Origin: Amycolatopsis endophytica | GTDB taxonomy: Bacteria; Actinomycetota; Actinomycetes; Mycobacteriales; Pseudonocardiaceae | DNA length: 64,000 nt | Direction: 5' to 3' | Assembly (NCBI RefSeq): GCF_013410405.1 | Contig: NZ_JACCFK010000001.1 | Coordinates: 992,001-1,056,000 of the forward strand | Shown: positions 8,480 through 17,305 of the stretch, in pieces | How the letters are laid out: every line of letters starts with the position of its first letter | Numbering within the stretch: position 1 is the stretch's first letter | The notes under the pieces: model-generated | Told to the model about the DNA's origin: nothing | Databases searched by the model: none | The model's input: the letters and a program-made list of their open reading frames with translations, nothing else | Translations under genes and position numbers: made by a program

Positions 8480-9580
8480 TCAGATCAGCGGGGCGTACCC
8501 CGGTTTGATCACCCTGTCGATGATGTCGAGCCGTTGATCGAAATCGAGGAACGCCGACTTCATCGCGTTGATCGTGAACCACTGGAAGTCGGCCCAGCCG
8601 TAGCCGAAGGCGTCCGCGAGCGCCGCGAACTCGCTCGACATCGAGCAGCCGCTCATGAGCCGGTTGTCGGTGTTGACGGTCACCCGGAAGCGCAAGCCCG
8701 CCAGTAACCCGATCGGATGGTCGGCGATCGACGCGGCAGCCCCCGTCTGGACGTTGGAGGACGGGCAGATCTCCAGCGGGATGCGGCGGTCCCGGACGTA
8801 GCCGGCGAGCCGGCCGAGATGGACGGTGCCGTCCGGATCGCGCTTGATGTCGTCCACGATCCGGACACCGTGCCCGAGCCGTTCGGCGCCGCAATGCTGA
8901 ATCGCCTCCCAAATGGAAGCGAGCCCGAACGCCTCACCGGCGTGAATGGTGAAATGCGCATTGTTCGTCCGCAAATACTCGAATGCGTCGAGGTTACGGG
9001 TGGGCGGGAATCCCGCTTCCGGTCCGGCGATGTCGAACCCCGCGACACCCGAGTCGCGGTAACGCACCGCGACCTCGGCGATCTCCTGCGCCCGGGCGTG
9101 CTGACGCATCGCACACAGCAAAGTACCCATTCGGATGACTTTCCCCTGCTGGGCGGCGCGACGCTCACCCTCCGCAAACCCCGCCTGGACGGCTTCGACG
9201 ACCGCGTCCAGGGAGAGCCCGCGCTCGACGAACAGCTCCGGCGCGTACCGCACCTCGGCGTAGGCGACACCGTCCGCCGCGAGGTCCTCGACGCACTCCG
9301 CGGCAACCCTGACCAGGGCTTCCTCGGTCTGCATGACCCCGCAGGTGTGGGCGAAGGTCTCCAGGTAGGACTCCAGCGAGCCGGAGTCGGCCGCGTCGCG
9401 GAACCACTGGCTCAGCTCGGCGACGTCCGTGGTGGGCAGATCGCGGTATCCGAGGGCGTCGGCGAGTTCGATCACGGTCCCCGGACGGAGTCCTCCGTCG
9501 AGGTGATCGTGGAGCAGGACCTTGGGCGCCCGGCGGATGTTTTCCATGGTCAGGGGCGCGGCGGCAGAGGTGTCAGGCAT
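8480..9580 (-). CDS. add: adenosine deaminase
   Basis: A 366-residue zinc enzyme that converts adenosine (and deoxyadenosine) to inosine in purine salvage. Diagnostic residues are all visible: the metal-binding HxH in [11 protein letters not shown], the catalytic HAGE, LGHGVRI, and the second metal Asp in NTDNRLMSG. Length is normal for bacterial Add. The ATG at 9580 follows a TACCGT hexamer by 6 nt, favouring a leaderless message. The gene is not part of the nucleoside-uptake operon 2 kb away, but both feed the same salvage pathway. Confidence 0.95.
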   Translation of the reverse strand: MPDTSAAAPLTMENIRRAPKVLLHDHLDGGLRPGTVIELADALGYRDLPTTDVAELSQWFRDAADSGSLESYLETFAHTCGVMQTEEALVRVAAECVEDLAADGVAYAEVRYAPELFVERGLSLDAVVEAVQAGFAEGERRAAQQGKVIRMGTLLCAMRQHARAQEIAEVAVRYRDSGVAGFDIAGPEAGFPPTRNLDAFEYLRTNNAHFTIHAGEAFGLASIWEAIQHCGAERLGHGVRIVDDIKRDPDGTVHLGRLAGYVRDRRIPLEICPSSNVQTGAAASIADHPIGLLAGLRFRVTVNTDNRLMSGCSMSSEFAALADAFGYGWADFQWFTINAMKSAFLDFDQRLDIIDRVIKPGYAPLI

Positions 9581-9784
9581 GCTCTGACGGTACTCCGCGG
9601 ACGGTCACCTACATGGACGCGCGGTGGCAACTCTCAGGCTCCACTCAAGGCTCAGACCGCCACTCGGCCCAACCGCATTCGGCCAGTTGGGGCGGGCTCC
9701 TTTACGGGGGCGATACCGACAGCAATTCCGCAATGGTTAAGCTTCGCCCACGTCCCTCTTTCCCCGCCGACGAAGGACACCGAA

Positions 9785-10933
9785 GTGACCACTGATAACC
9801 ACATTGGAGCTCCGTCCTTCGACCGGATGCGCAACATGCTGGTGCGTGCGGCCGAAGTCCGCGAGAGCGAGCAGCAGCAGATCTTCGACGCGCTCGACGA
9901 CATCTACGCGCGGCTTGCCCCGGTCGACTCGCTGGGCGCGGTGCGCAAGCGCCTGTCCGAGCTGCCCGACCGCACCGAGGTCGGCGTTCTCGCCGAGCGT
10001 CTCGACGAGGCGATGACGCGGCTGGAGTCGCAGGACAACGCGCTGGCGGACCTCGCGCGTGCGGTGGAGAGCATCGTCGACAAGCTGGCGAAGCCCTTCG
10101 CGCAGCTCGACGGTCGTCTGGACGGTGTCGCCGCCCGCTTCGAGGGCGTGGCCGGCCGGATGGACGGGCTCGAGGACAAGCTGGAGAACATCCACCGCCG
10201 CCTCGACGACCTGAACGGGCACCTGGACAAGCAGGACGCCAAGCTGGACGCGCTGCCGCAGGCGGTGCACGGCCCGGTGAAGGAGCGCATCGAGATGGCG
10301 GAGTCCATCCTGCGCGACCGCGTCGACTCCGGTCTGGGCGAGCTGCGTGAGCGGGTGGACAACGGTGTCGGCGAGCTGCGTGACCGGGTCGAGAGCGGCC
10401 TGACCGATCTGCGTGGCCGGGTCGACGAGGCCGAGACCCACAACCGCGAGCGCGTCGAGGCGGCCACGCAGTCGCTGCGCGGGGCGATCGACGAGACCGG
10501 CGAGATGCTGGATCCGACCGAGCGGCTGGAAGCGCTGTCTTCGCGGCTGGAGCAGATCAGCGGGCGCCTGGACGACCTGGGCAACCGGATCGACAAGGTC
10601 GACGAGGGTGTGGCCGCGCAGTTCGGCGATCTGGGTGGTTCGGTGAAGAGCGGGTTCTCCCGGGTGGAGAGCACGCTGTCCAGCCAGCCCGACACCGATT
10701 CGGTGAGTTCGGTGGTGCGCCGCAGCAACGAGGAGTCGGAGCGGCGCATCGGCGGCCAGCTCGACGAGGCGATGGCCACGTTCGCGGAGCTGATGCTCGG
10801 CGGTGGCCCGTCCGTGCCGCAGATCGCCCCGCCGCCGCCCGCGCAGCGCCAGCCGCGCCGCGCCCGCAACGGCCGGGCACCGAAGAACGCCGACGTGAAG
10901 CCCAAGTCCGACGGCGACGACTCGGACGCCTGA
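9785..10933 (+). CDS. coiled-coil protein with 11-residue repeats
   Basis: A 382-residue, largely helical protein. From about residue 90 to 300 it is built of repeats such as RVDSGLGELRE, RVDNGVGELRD and RVESGLTDLRG, an 11-residue (hendecad) period typical of long, apolipoprotein-like amphipathic coiled coils. The C-terminal 60 residues are disordered, Pro- then Arg/Lys-rich, and end in an acidic tip. There is no signal peptide or membrane segment. Possible roles include lipid or polyester granule coating, or nucleoid or septum scaffolding; the sequence does not decide. The GTG at 9785 was chosen because GAAGGA lies 8 nt upstream. An intrinsic terminator follows the stop. Confidence 0.8.
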   Translation: MTTDNHIGAPSFDRMRNMLVRAAEVRESEQQQIFDALDDIYARLAPVDSLGAVRKRLSELPDRTEVGVLAERLDEAMTRLESQDNALADLARAVESIVDKLAKPFAQLDGRLDGVAARFEGVAGRMDGLEDKLENIHRRLDDLNGHLDKQDAKLDALPQAVHGPVKERIEMAESILRDRVDSGLGELRERVDNGVGELRDRVESGLTDLRGRVDEAETHNRERVEAATQSLRGAIDETGEMLDPTERLEALSSRLEQISGRLDDLGNRIDKVDEGVAAQFGDLGGSVKSGFSRVESTLSSQPDTDSVSSVVRRSNEESERRIGGQLDEAMATFAELMLGGGPSVPQIAPPPPAQRQPRRARNGRAPKNADVKPKSDGDDSDA

Positions 10934-10947
10934 GTTTTTCCGGCCGG

Positions 10948-10978
10948 AGCCCCGGGCACGCTTGCCGTGCCCGGGGCT
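10948..10978 (+). terminator. strong stem-loop after the coiled-coil gene
   Basis: Perfect 13-bp stem (AGCCCCGGGCACG, loop CTTGC, CGTGCCCGGGGCT) starting 15 nt after the stop. It is followed by TCTCGC rather than a long T-run. Confidence 0.75.
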
Positions 10979-11002
10979 TCTCGCGTCTCTAGGCTGCTTC
11001 CC

Positions 11003-11377
11003 ATGCTGAGGCTCGGATTCCCGGTGATCGGCGTCGACGACGTGGAGCGCGCGACGACCTTCTGGACAGCCGCACTGAACCTGACCCCGACCGGCGAGTG
11101 GGCGAGCGACACCTGGCGCACCCTGAACGACGGCGATCGACGAGTGCTGGCGCTCATGCGGAGCGAGACTCCCGTGCAGTCGCATCCCCGCACGCACCTG
11201 GACCTGTTCGTGGACTCGCGGGAGGAGCAGGAGGCCGAGGTGGAGCGCCTGGTGGCCCTCGGCGCGCACCGGGTGGCGTGGGACAGCTACCCGGCAAACC
11301 CCGACTTCGTCGTACTGGCCGACCCCGAGGGCAACATCTTCTGCGTGGTCGACCTGAGCCACGCCCCCTCAACCTGA
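11003..11377 (+). CDS. VOC (glyoxalase/bleomycin-resistance fold) family protein
   Basis: A 124-residue single-domain vicinal-oxygen-chelate protein. It has the paired beta-alpha-beta modules of the fold: FPVIGVDDVERATTFWTAAL at the N-terminus and FVVLADPEGNIFCVVDL at the C-terminus. Candidate metal ligands are the His of HLDLFVDS and the Glu of DPEGN. Members include glyoxalases, dioxygenases and drug-binding proteins; this one cannot be assigned further. The ATG follows a TAGGCT -10 hexamer (10990-10995) by 7 nt, so the message is probably leaderless. The stop codon lies inside a short direct repeat (CCTGAGCCAC, twice) that leads into a longer intergenic repeat array. Confidence 0.8.
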   Translation: MLRLGFPVIGVDDVERATTFWTAALNLTPTGEWASDTWRTLNDGDRRVLALMRSETPVQSHPRTHLDLFVDSREEQEAEVERLVALGAHRVAWDSYPANPDFVVLADPEGNIFCVVDLSHAPST

Positions 11378-11394
11378 GCCACACCCCCCGCCAC

Positions 11395-11532
11395 GGCCAA
11401 CACGGCGCCCGCAACAGCAAACACGGCGCCCGCAACGGCAAACACGCCGCTCGGAGCGGCAAACACGCCGCGCCGAGCCGTGTTGGCCGCTCCCGCTGGC
11501 GTGTTGGCCGCTCGCGGCAGCGTGTTGGCCCT
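11395..11532. repeat. 21-bp tandem repeat array with inverted half
   Basis: About four direct units beginning GGCCAACACGG or GCAAACACGCCG are followed by about three units in the opposite orientation (GTGTTGGCCGCT). The period is about 21 bp. The two halves can pair into a long imperfect hairpin. It lies between the convergent VOC and deoA genes; I see no gene in the roughly 295-bp gap. The same unit recurs near 42.67 kb and 61.65 kb. Confidence 0.8.
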
Positions 11533-11672
11533 TCCGGGACCGCCACCCGGCAACGCGAGCCGAACCAAAGACGTGCCCGGACCCAACGCAACCACCTAAC
11601 GGCCGCCCACGCGCCCAGCGGTCACCCTCGCCGCGCGGAGGCGGCAGCCGAAGGCGACGGGCCAGCTCGTTT

Positions 11673-12956
11673 TTACTGCGCGTCGCTCACGCGCCTCAGC
11701 ACCAGGGTTCCGCTGGACGGCGCCGAGTCCGCGACCTCGACGGCCCCGGTCAGGGCTTCCAACGCCCCGCCGACCGCGTCCGCCGTGTCCGTGTGCAGCT
11801 CCAGCAGTGGCTGCCCCTGGACGACCGGCTCTCCCGGCTTGACCAGACACCGAACGCCAGCCGCGTGCTGCACCGGATCCTCCCGCCGAGCCCGCCCAGC
11901 ACCCAGTCGCCAAGCGGCGACACCCACGGCGTAAGCGTCCAAACGGGACAGGTACCCGGACGACCCGGCTTCCACCACGTGGACGTGAGCAGGGCGTGGC
12001 AGAGCCGCCGAAGGATCGCCGCCCTGCGCCGCGATCATCCGGCACCACGTCTCGTATGCCTCGCCGGAAGCCAGCACCGCGGCCGGGTCCGCCGACAACC
12101 CGGCCAGTGCCAGCATCTCCCGCGCCAGGGCCACCGTCAGCTCGACCACGTCCGCCGGACCGCCGCCCTGCAGGACCTCGACGGCCTCCGCGACCTCCAC
12201 CGCGTTGCCGACCGCGGCACCCAGCGGTGTCGACATGTCGGTCAACAGCGCCGTCGTCGCCACCTCGTGCGCGGATCCGATCGAAACGAGCGTCCGCGCC
12301 AGCTCCAGCGCCTGCTCAGGTGACTTCATGAACGCCCCGGAGCCCGTTTTCACGTCCAGGACGAGACCCGACGCTCCTTCCGCGATCTTCTTGCTCATGA
12401 TCGAGCTGGCGATCAACGGCACCGACTCGACCGTGCCCGTCACGTCCCGCAGCGCGTACAGCTTCCGGTCCGCCGGCGCCAACCCCGAGGTCGCGGCGCA
12501 GATCACCGCGCCGACCGAATTCAACTGCGCGGTGATCTCGTCGACCGACAGCGCGGCCCGCCAGCCCGGGATCGATTCCAGCTTGTCGAGCGTCCCGCCG
12601 GTGTGGCCGAGGCCGCGCCCCGACAGCTGGGGCACGGCCGCGCCGCAGGTGGCGACCAGCGGGGCCAGCGGCAGGGTGATTTTGTCACCGACCCCGCCGG
12701 TCGAGTGCTTGTCCACCGTCGGCCGGTCCACGCGCAAGGACAACCGCGAACCGGAGTCGATCATCGCGCCGGTCCAGGTGGCCGTCTCGCGGGCGTCCAT
12801 TCCGCGCAGGAATACCGCCATCGCCAGCGCGGACATCTGCTCCTCCGCCACGTCACCGCGCGTGTAGGCGTCGATGACCCACCGGATCTGCTCGTCGCTG
12901 AGCACACCTCCGTCCCGCTTCGCGCGGATGACGTCGACCGCCGCAAACGCTTTCAC
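11673..12956 (-). CDS. deoA: thymidine (pyrimidine-nucleoside) phosphorylase
   Basis: A 427-residue enzyme that phosphorolyses thymidine/deoxyuridine (or uridine in some homologues) to the base and pentose-1-phosphate. It carries the family signature LSGRGLGHTGGTLDKLES and the phosphate-binding DKHSTGGVGDK. The GTG start at 12956 overlaps the cdd stop as GTGA, showing tight translational coupling; the longer open frame upstream is antisense or overlapping sequence. It is the last gene of the nucleoside uptake and salvage operon: cytidine imported and deaminated by Cdd becomes the substrate here. Whether it prefers thymidine (DeoA) or all pyrimidine nucleosides (Pdp) is not certain. Confidence 0.93.
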   Translation of the reverse strand: MKAFAAVDVIRAKRDGGVLSDEQIRWVIDAYTRGDVAEEQMSALAMAVFLRGMDARETATWTGAMIDSGSRLSLRVDRPTVDKHSTGGVGDKITLPLAPLVATCGAAVPQLSGRGLGHTGGTLDKLESIPGWRAALSVDEITAQLNSVGAVICAATSGLAPADRKLYALRDVTGTVESVPLIASSIMSKKIAEGASGLVLDVKTGSGAFMKSPEQALELARTLVSIGSAHEVATTALLTDMSTPLGAAVGNAVEVAEAVEVLQGGGPADVVELTVALAREMLALAGLSADPAAVLASGEAYETWCRMIAAQGGDPSAALPRPAHVHVVEAGSSGYLSRLDAYAVGVAAWRLGAGRARREDPVQHAAGVRCLVKPGEPVVQGQPLLELHTDTADAVGGALEALTGAVEVADSAPSSGTLVLRRVSDAQ

Positions 12957-13342
12957 GGCAGGTCCGCGGGACCGAAGGCGTCCGGCAGCACCGAGGTCAT
13001 CGGCAGGATTCCGGACGGGGTGTCCACCAGGCACGAACCGCCGCCCAGCTCGAACAGGATCTGACGGCAGCGGCCGCACGGCATCAGCAGATCACCGGCA
13101 CCGGACCGGCACGCCACCGCCGTCAGACGGCCGCCGCCGGAGAGCCGCAGCTGCCCGGCCATCGTGCATTCCGCGCACAACCCGACGCCGTAGGAGGCGT
13201 TTTCCACGTTGCACCCGGTCACGACCCGGCCGTCGTCCACCAGCCCCGCGACGCCGACGTGCAGCCCCGAGTAGGGCGCGTACGCGCTCTTCGCCGCCAG
13301 CACGGCCCGGGCACGCAGCGCCTCCCAGTCGATCCCGCTCAT
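12953..13342 (-). CDS. cdd: cytidine deaminase
   Basis: A 129-residue homotetrameric-type zinc enzyme that deaminates cytidine and deoxycytidine to uridine forms. Zinc ligands and the catalytic acid are visible as GLCAECTM (Cys and Glu) and MPCGRC (two Cys). The substrate loop CNVENASYG is intact. Its ATG overlaps the upstream permease stop as TGATG, and its stop overlaps deoA as GTGA. It is therefore the fifth gene of a tightly coupled operon, which links uptake of pyrimidine nucleosides directly to their breakdown. Confidence 0.95.
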   Translation of the reverse strand: MSGIDWEALRARAVLAAKSAYAPYSGLHVGVAGLVDDGRVVTGCNVENASYGVGLCAECTMAGQLRLSGGGRLTAVACRSGAGDLLMPCGRCRQILFELGGGSCLVDTPSGILPMTSVLPDAFGPADLP

Positions 13343-14607
13343 CAATCCCCCTCGCCGCGGCGATATCGCATGCCGCCGGCCTTGGGCGGTCGCAATCGTT
13401 GCGAGGCCACCGCGAGCACGATCAACGTCACCACGTGCGCGGTGTACGGGGTCAGCTCGCTCGGCAGCGAATCGTTGGACCAGTAGATCCAGTACAGGAT
13501 CCCGGCCCCGACGACACCGAGCGCCGCCGCGATCCACTGCCGCCGGATCAGCTGCACCACGACGATCACGAACAGCAGCAGCACCACGCCGTACAGCAGC
13601 GCGAGCACCGCCGTGCCACCGCCGGAGAGCTGCAGACCGTCCGCGTACCCGAACAGCGCCGCACCGCCGAGCAGTCCGCCCGGCCGCCAGTTGCCGAAGA
13701 TCATCGCGGCCAGACCGATGTACCCGCGGCCGTTGGTCTGGTTCTCCAGGTAGCCGCCGCCGCCCTGCAGCAGCACCAGCGAGGCACCACCCATGCCGGC
13801 CAGCCCGCCGGAGATCAGCACGCCCAGGTACTTGTGCGCGTACACGTTGATCCCCAGCGACTCGGCCGCCACCGGGTTCTCGCCGCACGACCGCAGCCGC
13901 AGCCCGAGCCGCGTCCGCCACAGCACCAGGTAGCTCACCGGCACCAGCAGGATCGCGATCATCGTCAGCGGCGCCACTCCGGTGACCAGCCCGTTGAGCA
14001 GGCCGGCCGCGTCCGAGATGAACACCCGCTGCTGGTCTTCCAGATCGGTGAGCCAGTCCGACAGGAACGTCGCCGAGTAGGTGTCGAACGTCGGCACCGT
14101 CGGCGACTGCCGCGGATTGCCGGACAGCGGTTCGAAGATCAGCGTCGCCAGGTACTTCGCGATACCGAGCCCGAGCAGGTTGATCGCCACACCGGACACG
14201 ATGTGGTTGACGCCGAACGTGACCGTCGCGATCGCGTGCAGCAGACCGCCCAGCGCACCGAACACGATCGCCGCGCCAAGGCCCGCCCACGGGCCGCCGT
14301 AGTAGGCGCCCCACGCCGCACCCCAGGTGCCGAGGATCATCATGCCCTCGAGCCCGATGTTGACCACACCGCCGCGCTCCGACCACAGACCGCCGAGCGC
14401 GCACAGCAGGATCGGCAACGCCAGCCGCAGCGCGGTCTGCGCGGTGTTCGTCGAGGTCAGCGTGTTGACCCCGGTGAAGTACGACGCGGTGGACAGCACC
14501 GCGACGATCCCGACCGCCCAGACGATCCCGCGTGCCCAGCCGGGGATCCGGCGCTTGCGCGGCGTCGGCGGCACCGTCAGCGCCGTCGTCTCCGTCGCGA
14601 GACTCAT
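13342..14607 (-). CDS. ABC nucleoside transporter permease (second subunit, NupQ-like)
   Basis: A 421-residue inner-membrane permease of the BmpA-linked nucleoside ABC family, with about ten hydrophobic segments. Family landmarks are GLWSERGGVVNIGLEGMM near the N-terminus and RLRSCGENPVAAESLGINV in the cytoplasmic coupling loop. It would form the channel heterodimer with the permease encoded just upstream, energised by the tandem ATPase. The ATG at 14607 overlaps the stop of the first permease (ATGA). The C-terminal 60 residues include two extra hydrophobic segments compared with short homologues. Confidence 0.92.
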   Translation of the reverse strand: MSLATETTALTVPPTPRKRRIPGWARGIVWAVGIVAVLSTASYFTGVNTLTSTNTAQTALRLALPILLCALGGLWSERGGVVNIGLEGMMILGTWGAAWGAYYGGPWAGLGAAIVFGALGGLLHAIATVTFGVNHIVSGVAINLLGLGIAKYLATLIFEPLSGNPRQSPTVPTFDTYSATFLSDWLTDLEDQQRVFISDAAGLLNGLVTGVAPLTMIAILLVPVSYLVLWRTRLGLRLRSCGENPVAAESLGINVYAHKYLGVLISGGLAGMGGASLVLLQGGGGYLENQTNGRGYIGLAAMIFGNWRPGGLLGGAALFGYADGLQLSGGGTAVLALLYGVVLLLFVIVVVQLIRRQWIAAALGVVGAGILYWIYWSNDSLPSELTPYTAHVVTLIVLAVASQRLRPPKAGGMRYRRGEGD

Positions 14608-15695
14608 ACCGCTCCCCCTTCACTGACCGAGCCGGGACGGCCCCCGGACAACGCGCGCCCGACGCGGCGCTGCGCGGCGGCCAGGTCGGCCCGCTTCACG
14701 ATTTCGTAGGCCACGACGACCGACAGCACGATGGCGCCCTGCATGATCGTCGCGATCTCCTTCGGCACGTCGACCTGTTCCAGTGACACCGCCGACTTGT
14801 CCAGGAACGCCCACAGCAGCGCGCCGAGCGCGATCCCGCCGGGGTGGTTGCGGCCCAGCAGCGCGACCGCGATGCCGGTGAAGCCGTAGCCCTGGGTGGA
14901 GGTGATGGCGTAGGTGTAGTCGCGGCCGACCAGCTCCGGGATGGCGACCAGTCCGGCCACCGCGCCGGAGAGCAGCATCGCGATCAGTGTCATCTTCTTC
15001 GCGTTGACGCCGCCCGCGGCGGCCGCCGTGGTCGACTCGCCGCTGGCCCGCAGCTCGAACCCGAAGCGGGTCCGGTTGAGCATGAACCAGTACGCGAACC
15101 CGATGACCGCGGCGATGATCACGAACCCGAACATCTCGCCGCCGCCGATCGGGATGTTCGGCACCCGCCCGGACGGCGCGATCTCCTCGGTCTTGAGGTT
15201 GTTCCCGGTCAGCACCCCGAACTGGTCGGGGTTGATCAGGAACGCCACGATGCCGCCGACGACCGCGTTGAGCATGATCGTCGAGATGACCTCGCTGACC
15301 CCGCGGGTCACCTTGAGGATCGCGGGCACCGCCGCGTAGAGCGCGCCGGCGAGCGCGGCCACCACGATGATGAACACGACGTGGATCACCGGCGGCAGCG
15401 CGAACGCCCCGCCGACGATCGCGGCCACCACACCGGCGAAGCGGTACTGGCCCTCGACACCGATGTTGAACAGGTTCATCTGGAAGCCGATGGCGACCGC
15501 GAGCCCGGACAGGTAGTAGACGACCGACAGGTTCACCGTGTCCACGGCGGTCGTGCCCTTGAAGAGCTGGCCGATCATGGTGCCGTAGGCCTGCAGCGGA
15601 TCGGATCCGGAGATCAGCAGCGCGATCGAGCAGATCAGCACCGAGAACACGATCGCCAGCAGGGGCGGCAGCACCTTGGTGCGCCAGGAGGTCAC
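14604..15695 (-). CDS. ABC nucleoside transporter permease (first subunit, NupP-like)
   Basis: A 363-residue membrane permease, partner of the one downstream. It shows MNLFNIGVEGQYRFAGVVAA and, in the coupling loop, FELRASGESTTAAAAGGVNAKK, the counterparts of the same motifs in its partner. The GTG at 15695 (VTSWRTK) is chosen because it overlaps the ATPase stop as GTGA; the longer open frame upstream is antisense to the ATPase gene. Together with BMP lipoprotein and ATPase it forms a complete importer, most likely for nucleosides given cdd and deoA in the same operon. Confidence 0.92.
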   Translation of the reverse strand: MTSWRTKVLPPLLAIVFSVLICSIALLISGSDPLQAYGTMIGQLFKGTTAVDTVNLSVVYYLSGLAVAIGFQMNLFNIGVEGQYRFAGVVAAIVGGAFALPPVIHVVFIIVVAALAGALYAAVPAILKVTRGVSEVISTIMLNAVVGGIVAFLINPDQFGVLTGNNLKTEEIAPSGRVPNIPIGGGEMFGFVIIAAVIGFAYWFMLNRTRFGFELRASGESTTAAAAGGVNAKKMTLIAMLLSGAVAGLVAIPELVGRDYTYAITSTQGYGFTGIAVALLGRNHPGGIALGALLWAFLDKSAVSLEQVDVPKEIATIMQGAIVLSVVVAYEIVKRADLAAAQRRVGRALSGGRPGSVSEGGAV

Positions 15696-17233
15696 GCGGC
15701 TTCCTCCGCTCCGGTCATGGCCGAGCCCAGTTCCGTCGGCGTGACGGTGGCGGGGTCGGCTTCGCTCACGAGACGTCCGCGCAGCATGACGCGGATGGTG
15801 TCGGACAGGCCGATCAGCTCGTCGAGGTCGGCGGAGATCAGCAGCACCGCGAGGCCGTTGTGCCTGGCCTGGCGGATCTGTTCCCAGATCAGCGCCTGCG
15901 CGCCGACGTCGACACCGCGGGTGGGGTGCGAGGCGATCAGCAGCGCGGGTTCGCCGGACAGTTCGCGGCCGACGACCAGCTTTTGCTGGTTCCCGCCGGA
16001 CAGCGCCGCCGCGGGCACCTCGATGCCGGGTGTCCGGACGTCGTAGTCGGAGACGATCCGTTCGGTGTCCTTGCGGGCGCCCGCGATGTCGAGCAGCTGG
16101 CCCTTCGCGACCGGGCGCCGGGTCTGGTGGCCGAGAATCCGGTTGGCCCACAACGGTTGCGTCAGCAGCAGCCCGTGCCGGGTGCGGTCCTCGGGTACGT
16201 ACCCGATGCCTGCCTCGCGCCGGGCGAGCGTGCCCAGACCGGTCAGGGCACGCGCGGTGCCGTCGGGGCCGACCAGCTCGATCGAACCGCCGCCCGCCTT
16301 GCGCATGCCCATGATCGTTTCGACCAGCTCGGTCTGACCGTTGCCCTCGACACCGGCGATGCCCAGCACCTCACCGGCGTGCACGGTGAAGGTGATGTCG
16401 GAGAGGATCGCACGGGCGGTGTCATCGGGACCTTCGGCGACCAGCCGCAGGCCCGAAACCCGCAGCACATCGCGATCGGTGACGGTGGACTCGCGGGTCT
16501 CCGGGCTCGGCAGCTCCGAGCCGACCATCATCTCGGCCAGCTCCCGCGAGGAGATCTTCTTCGGGTCGGCCGTGCCGACCGTGGTGCCCCGCCGGATCAC
16601 GGTGACCGAGTCGGCGATCGCGCGCACCTCGTCCAGCTTGTGCGAGATGAAGATGAAGGTGAAGCCCTGCGACTGCATGCCGCGCACCGTCTCGAACAGC
16701 GCGTCGACCTCCTGCGGCACCAGCACCGCGGTCGGCTCGTCGAGGATGACGATCCGCGCGCCGCGGTAGAGCACCTTCATGATCTCGACGCGCTGCCGGT
16801 CGGCGACACCGAGCGTCTCGACCAGCGCGTCCAGCGGCGCGGACAGGCCGACCTGCTTCTCCAGCTCGGCCAGCTGCACGCGGGCGGCGCGGCCGATGCC
16901 GTTGAGTTTCTCGGCACCGAGCAGGACGTTCTCCCGCACGGTCAGGTTGTCGGCGAGCATGAAGTGCTGGTGCACCATGCCGATCCCGGCGCGGATCGCG
17001 TCCTGCGGGTTGCGCAGCCGGATCTGCTCGCCGTTGATCGTGATCGTGCCCTCGTCCGGCGGCTGCATGCCGTAGAGGATCTTCATCAGGGTGGACTTGC
17101 CCGCCCCGTTCTCGCCGCAGATGGCGTGGACCTCGCCGGACGCCACGGTCAGGTTGACGTCGGAGTTGGCGACCACGCCGGGAAAGCGCTTCGTGATGCC
17201 GCGCAGCTCGACGGCCGGTGGTGAGTTGGTCAT
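15692..17233 (-). CDS. ABC nucleoside importer ATPase, tandem domains (NupO-like)
   Basis: A 513-residue protein with two ATP-binding domains, as in sugar and nucleoside importers of the Rbs/Mgl/Nup type. Domain 1 (residues 1-240) has a normal Walker A GENGAGKST and Walker B VILDEPTA, but a weak signature. Domain 2 has an intact signature LSGGNQQKL but a degenerate Walker A (GVEGNGQTEL, no Lys) and a Walker B where DEP is replaced by SHP. This asymmetry is usual for the family: one composite site hydrolyses ATP. It lies 72 nt downstream of the BMP lipoprotein gene behind a stem-loop that may reduce expression relative to the binding protein. Confidence 0.93.
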   Translation of the reverse strand: MTNSPPAVELRGITKRFPGVVANSDVNLTVASGEVHAICGENGAGKSTLMKILYGMQPPDEGTITINGEQIRLRNPQDAIRAGIGMVHQHFMLADNLTVRENVLLGAEKLNGIGRAARVQLAELEKQVGLSAPLDALVETLGVADRQRVEIMKVLYRGARIVILDEPTAVLVPQEVDALFETVRGMQSQGFTFIFISHKLDEVRAIADSVTVIRRGTTVGTADPKKISSRELAEMMVGSELPSPETRESTVTDRDVLRVSGLRLVAEGPDDTARAILSDITFTVHAGEVLGIAGVEGNGQTELVETIMGMRKAGGGSIELVGPDGTARALTGLGTLARREAGIGYVPEDRTRHGLLLTQPLWANRILGHQTRRPVAKGQLLDIAGARKDTERIVSDYDVRTPGIEVPAAALSGGNQQKLVVGRELSGEPALLIASHPTRGVDVGAQALIWEQIRQARHNGLAVLLISADLDELIGLSDTIRVMLRGRLVSEADPATVTPTELGSAMTGAEEAA

Positions 17234-17255
17234 GAGACCCCCGGAAACGGCGTAC

Positions 17256-17286
17256 GGGGCCCGGGAGGGGTCACCCTCCCGAGCCC
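17256..17286 (-). terminator. intra-operon stem-loop (attenuator) between BMP lipoprotein and ATPase genes
   Basis: Inverted repeat GGGGCCCGGGAGGG / CCCTCCCGAGCCCC with one mismatch and a 4-nt loop, with no T-run. Such hairpins after binding-protein genes usually protect the upstream message or cause partial termination, so that the binding protein exceeds the transporter. Confidence 0.55.
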
Positions 17287-17305
17287 CGGACGCGGCTGAT
17301 GCTGG

